DNA of 64,000 bases from Vibrio hibernica. GTDB taxonomy: Bacteria; Pseudomonadota; Gammaproteobacteria; Enterobacterales; Vibrionaceae. The notes below the pieces were generated by a model, which saw nothing but the letters and a program-made list of their open reading frames with translations, made no database searches and was not told the origin of the DNA. Location: assembly GCF_015223435.1 (NCBI RefSeq), contig NZ_VHKO01000001.1, positions 62,001 through 126,000 on the forward strand. The letters run 5' to 3'. The position numbers and the translations under genes were made by a program. Each line of letters begins with the position of its first letter. Position 1 is the first letter of the stretch. Below are positions 63,202 through 64,000 of this stretch, piece by piece.

Positions 63202-64000
63202 CTATTCGATACCACGTATATTAATAGTGCTGGCGACTGGACAATGATCACTTAAATGGTGATCAAGCGCTTCTTGCCGACTATATAACACCTGTTCTGC
63301 ATAAGAAGTATGGCTTGGTTTGCTGACAATAATATGGTCAATCACGCTAGGGTAACGATAGAGAGAGTTAGGATCATGTTTAGATTTTACCTGACAGACG
63401 GCCCCCGTGGTTGCAGTGACTAATTCAACTTGTTTTTCAATTCCATGGTTTAGTGCCAACCAAAGCCAATCGTTTTGTGATGAGTGACCATGAAAAGATA
63501 GATTATGATTAAAATCGCCCATCACAATAAAGGTTTCTTTGTTCCTAATTCGTTCTTTCATCCACGAGTTAAGCTTTTCCCCTTGCTGAATAAGTTGATG
63601 ACACGCCTTTTTTCTCGACTTCTTACCAATACAACCCTGTTTTAAATGTACGGATAATAAATGAACGTTGGGTTCTCCCATTCGCTGCAGTATCAAATAA
63701 GTACCAAAGCGTAGTTTTGAGTTAGGCGATAAAACCAAATCTTTTGGGTCATGAGCGCGCCACTTTTGGGAAATGGCAAATCCCGTGTATTGATTCACAT
63801 CTGAAAATTGTTGTGAACGATATGCAGACTTTGCACGATCGGAAAGATAAATATTATAAAAAGGACCGACTACTTTTTTTATTGCAGTTATGGAATTGAC
63901 TTCTTGAAAAGCTAAAACATCCACCGACATTGCTCTGAACTTATCATTTAGTGCGTAAAAATCTTGTTCACTTCGAATGCTTTGAGGGATCTTGCTTGAG
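63202..64000 (-). CDS. endonuclease/exonuclease/phosphatase family protein (partial, N-terminus outside window)
   Basis: The visible 265 codons run off the right edge; the frame stays open to base 64000 with IPQSIRSEQDFYALNDKFRAMSVDVLAFQEVNS. The first internal ATG at 63930 is therefore not the true start. EEP-fold motifs are DVLAFQEVNS (metal-binding Glu), LLSVHLKQGC, FIVMGDFNHNLS (catalytic Asp/Asn), SVIDHIIVS and DHHLSDHCPV (catalytic His). The protein is an Mg-dependent nuclease or phosphatase of unknown target, related to DNase I-like enzymes. Confidence 0.85.
   Translation of the reverse strand, partial: SSKIPQSIRSEQDFYALNDKFRAMSVDVLAFQEVNSITAIKKVVGPFYNIYLSDRAKSAYRSQQFSDVNQYTGFAISQKWRAHDPKDLVLSPNSKLRFGTYLILQRMGEPNVHLLSVHLKQGCIGKKSRKKACHQLIQQGEKLNSWMKERIRNKETFIVMGDFNHNLSFHGHSSQNDWLWLALNHGIEKQVELVTATTGAVCQVKSKHDPNSLYRYPSVIDHIIVSKPSHTSYAEQVLYSRQEALDHHLSDHCPVASTINIRGIE

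Noticed and set aside
1-64000. CRISPR array, prophage, integron or tRNA-linked island
   Set aside because: No regularly spaced direct repeats with unique spacers, no phage or integrase genes and no tRNA were seen. The only mobile item is the MITE.

Overview
The window comes from a gamma-proteobacterium, most likely a Vibrio or a close Vibrionaceae relative. This rests on the betIBA-choXWV operon, the tonB1-exbB-exbD-hmuTUV cluster facing hutX-hutZ, SgrR, FabV, a YhfL-type lipoprotein, a DUF3389-like protein and the moderately AT-rich composition. It is ordinary chromosomal sequence, dense in respiratory and stress genes. No phage, plasmid backbone, CRISPR array, rRNA or tRNA was seen.

Bases 1-7035 form a nitric oxide and nitrosative stress block: nnrS (cut by the window edge), norR, an LRR lipoprotein, a YhfL-like lipoprotein, hcp and hcr. 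nnrS and hcp carry matching sigma-54 promoters, each with an IHF box at the same spacing, so NorR very probably drives both. Bases 7226-14842 hold a PAS-GGDEF gene broken by an in-frame TGA, an operon for a small cytochrome c plus a cbb3-type oxidase (ccoN, ccoO and a five-heme CcoP fusion), and a GAF-GGDEF protein. A 164-bp MITE with IS66-type ends and a perfect 8-bp target duplication lies at 15021-15184, just before a TDT-family transporter gene.

Bases 16311-23348 carry betI-betB-betA-choX-choW-choV on the minus strand, for choline uptake and oxidation to glycine betaine. Bases 24107-35615 are a complete respiratory nitrate reduction locus: narGHJI and narK on the minus strand and narX-narL on the plus strand, with FNR boxes upstream of narG and narK. 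Next come mgsA, the cis/trans fatty acid isomerase cti, two small envelope genes, guaC with a structured leader, and small conserved proteins.

Bases 42385-48275 are the heme-iron locus: hmuTUV, exbD, exbB and a tonB split by a one-base frameshift on the minus strand, and hutX-hutZ on the plus strand, with a Fur box between. The rest (48696-64000) is housekeeping: a hotdog thioesterase, sgrR, cutA, a NYN protein, a Cof-type phosphatase, a YgjP-like metallopeptidase, an ABC-class ATPase, fabV, tesA facing ybbA-ybbP, an FAD oxidoreductase and a truncated endonuclease/exonuclease/phosphatase gene.

The genes fit a facultative anaerobe that switches between low-oxygen respiration and nitrate respiration, repairs the NO damage that nitrate use brings, and handles osmotic and iron stress. 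The most unusual items are the CcoP-triheme fusion, the twin sigma-54/IHF promoters, the split tonB with a slippery heptamer, the IS66-type MITE and the folded guaC leader.
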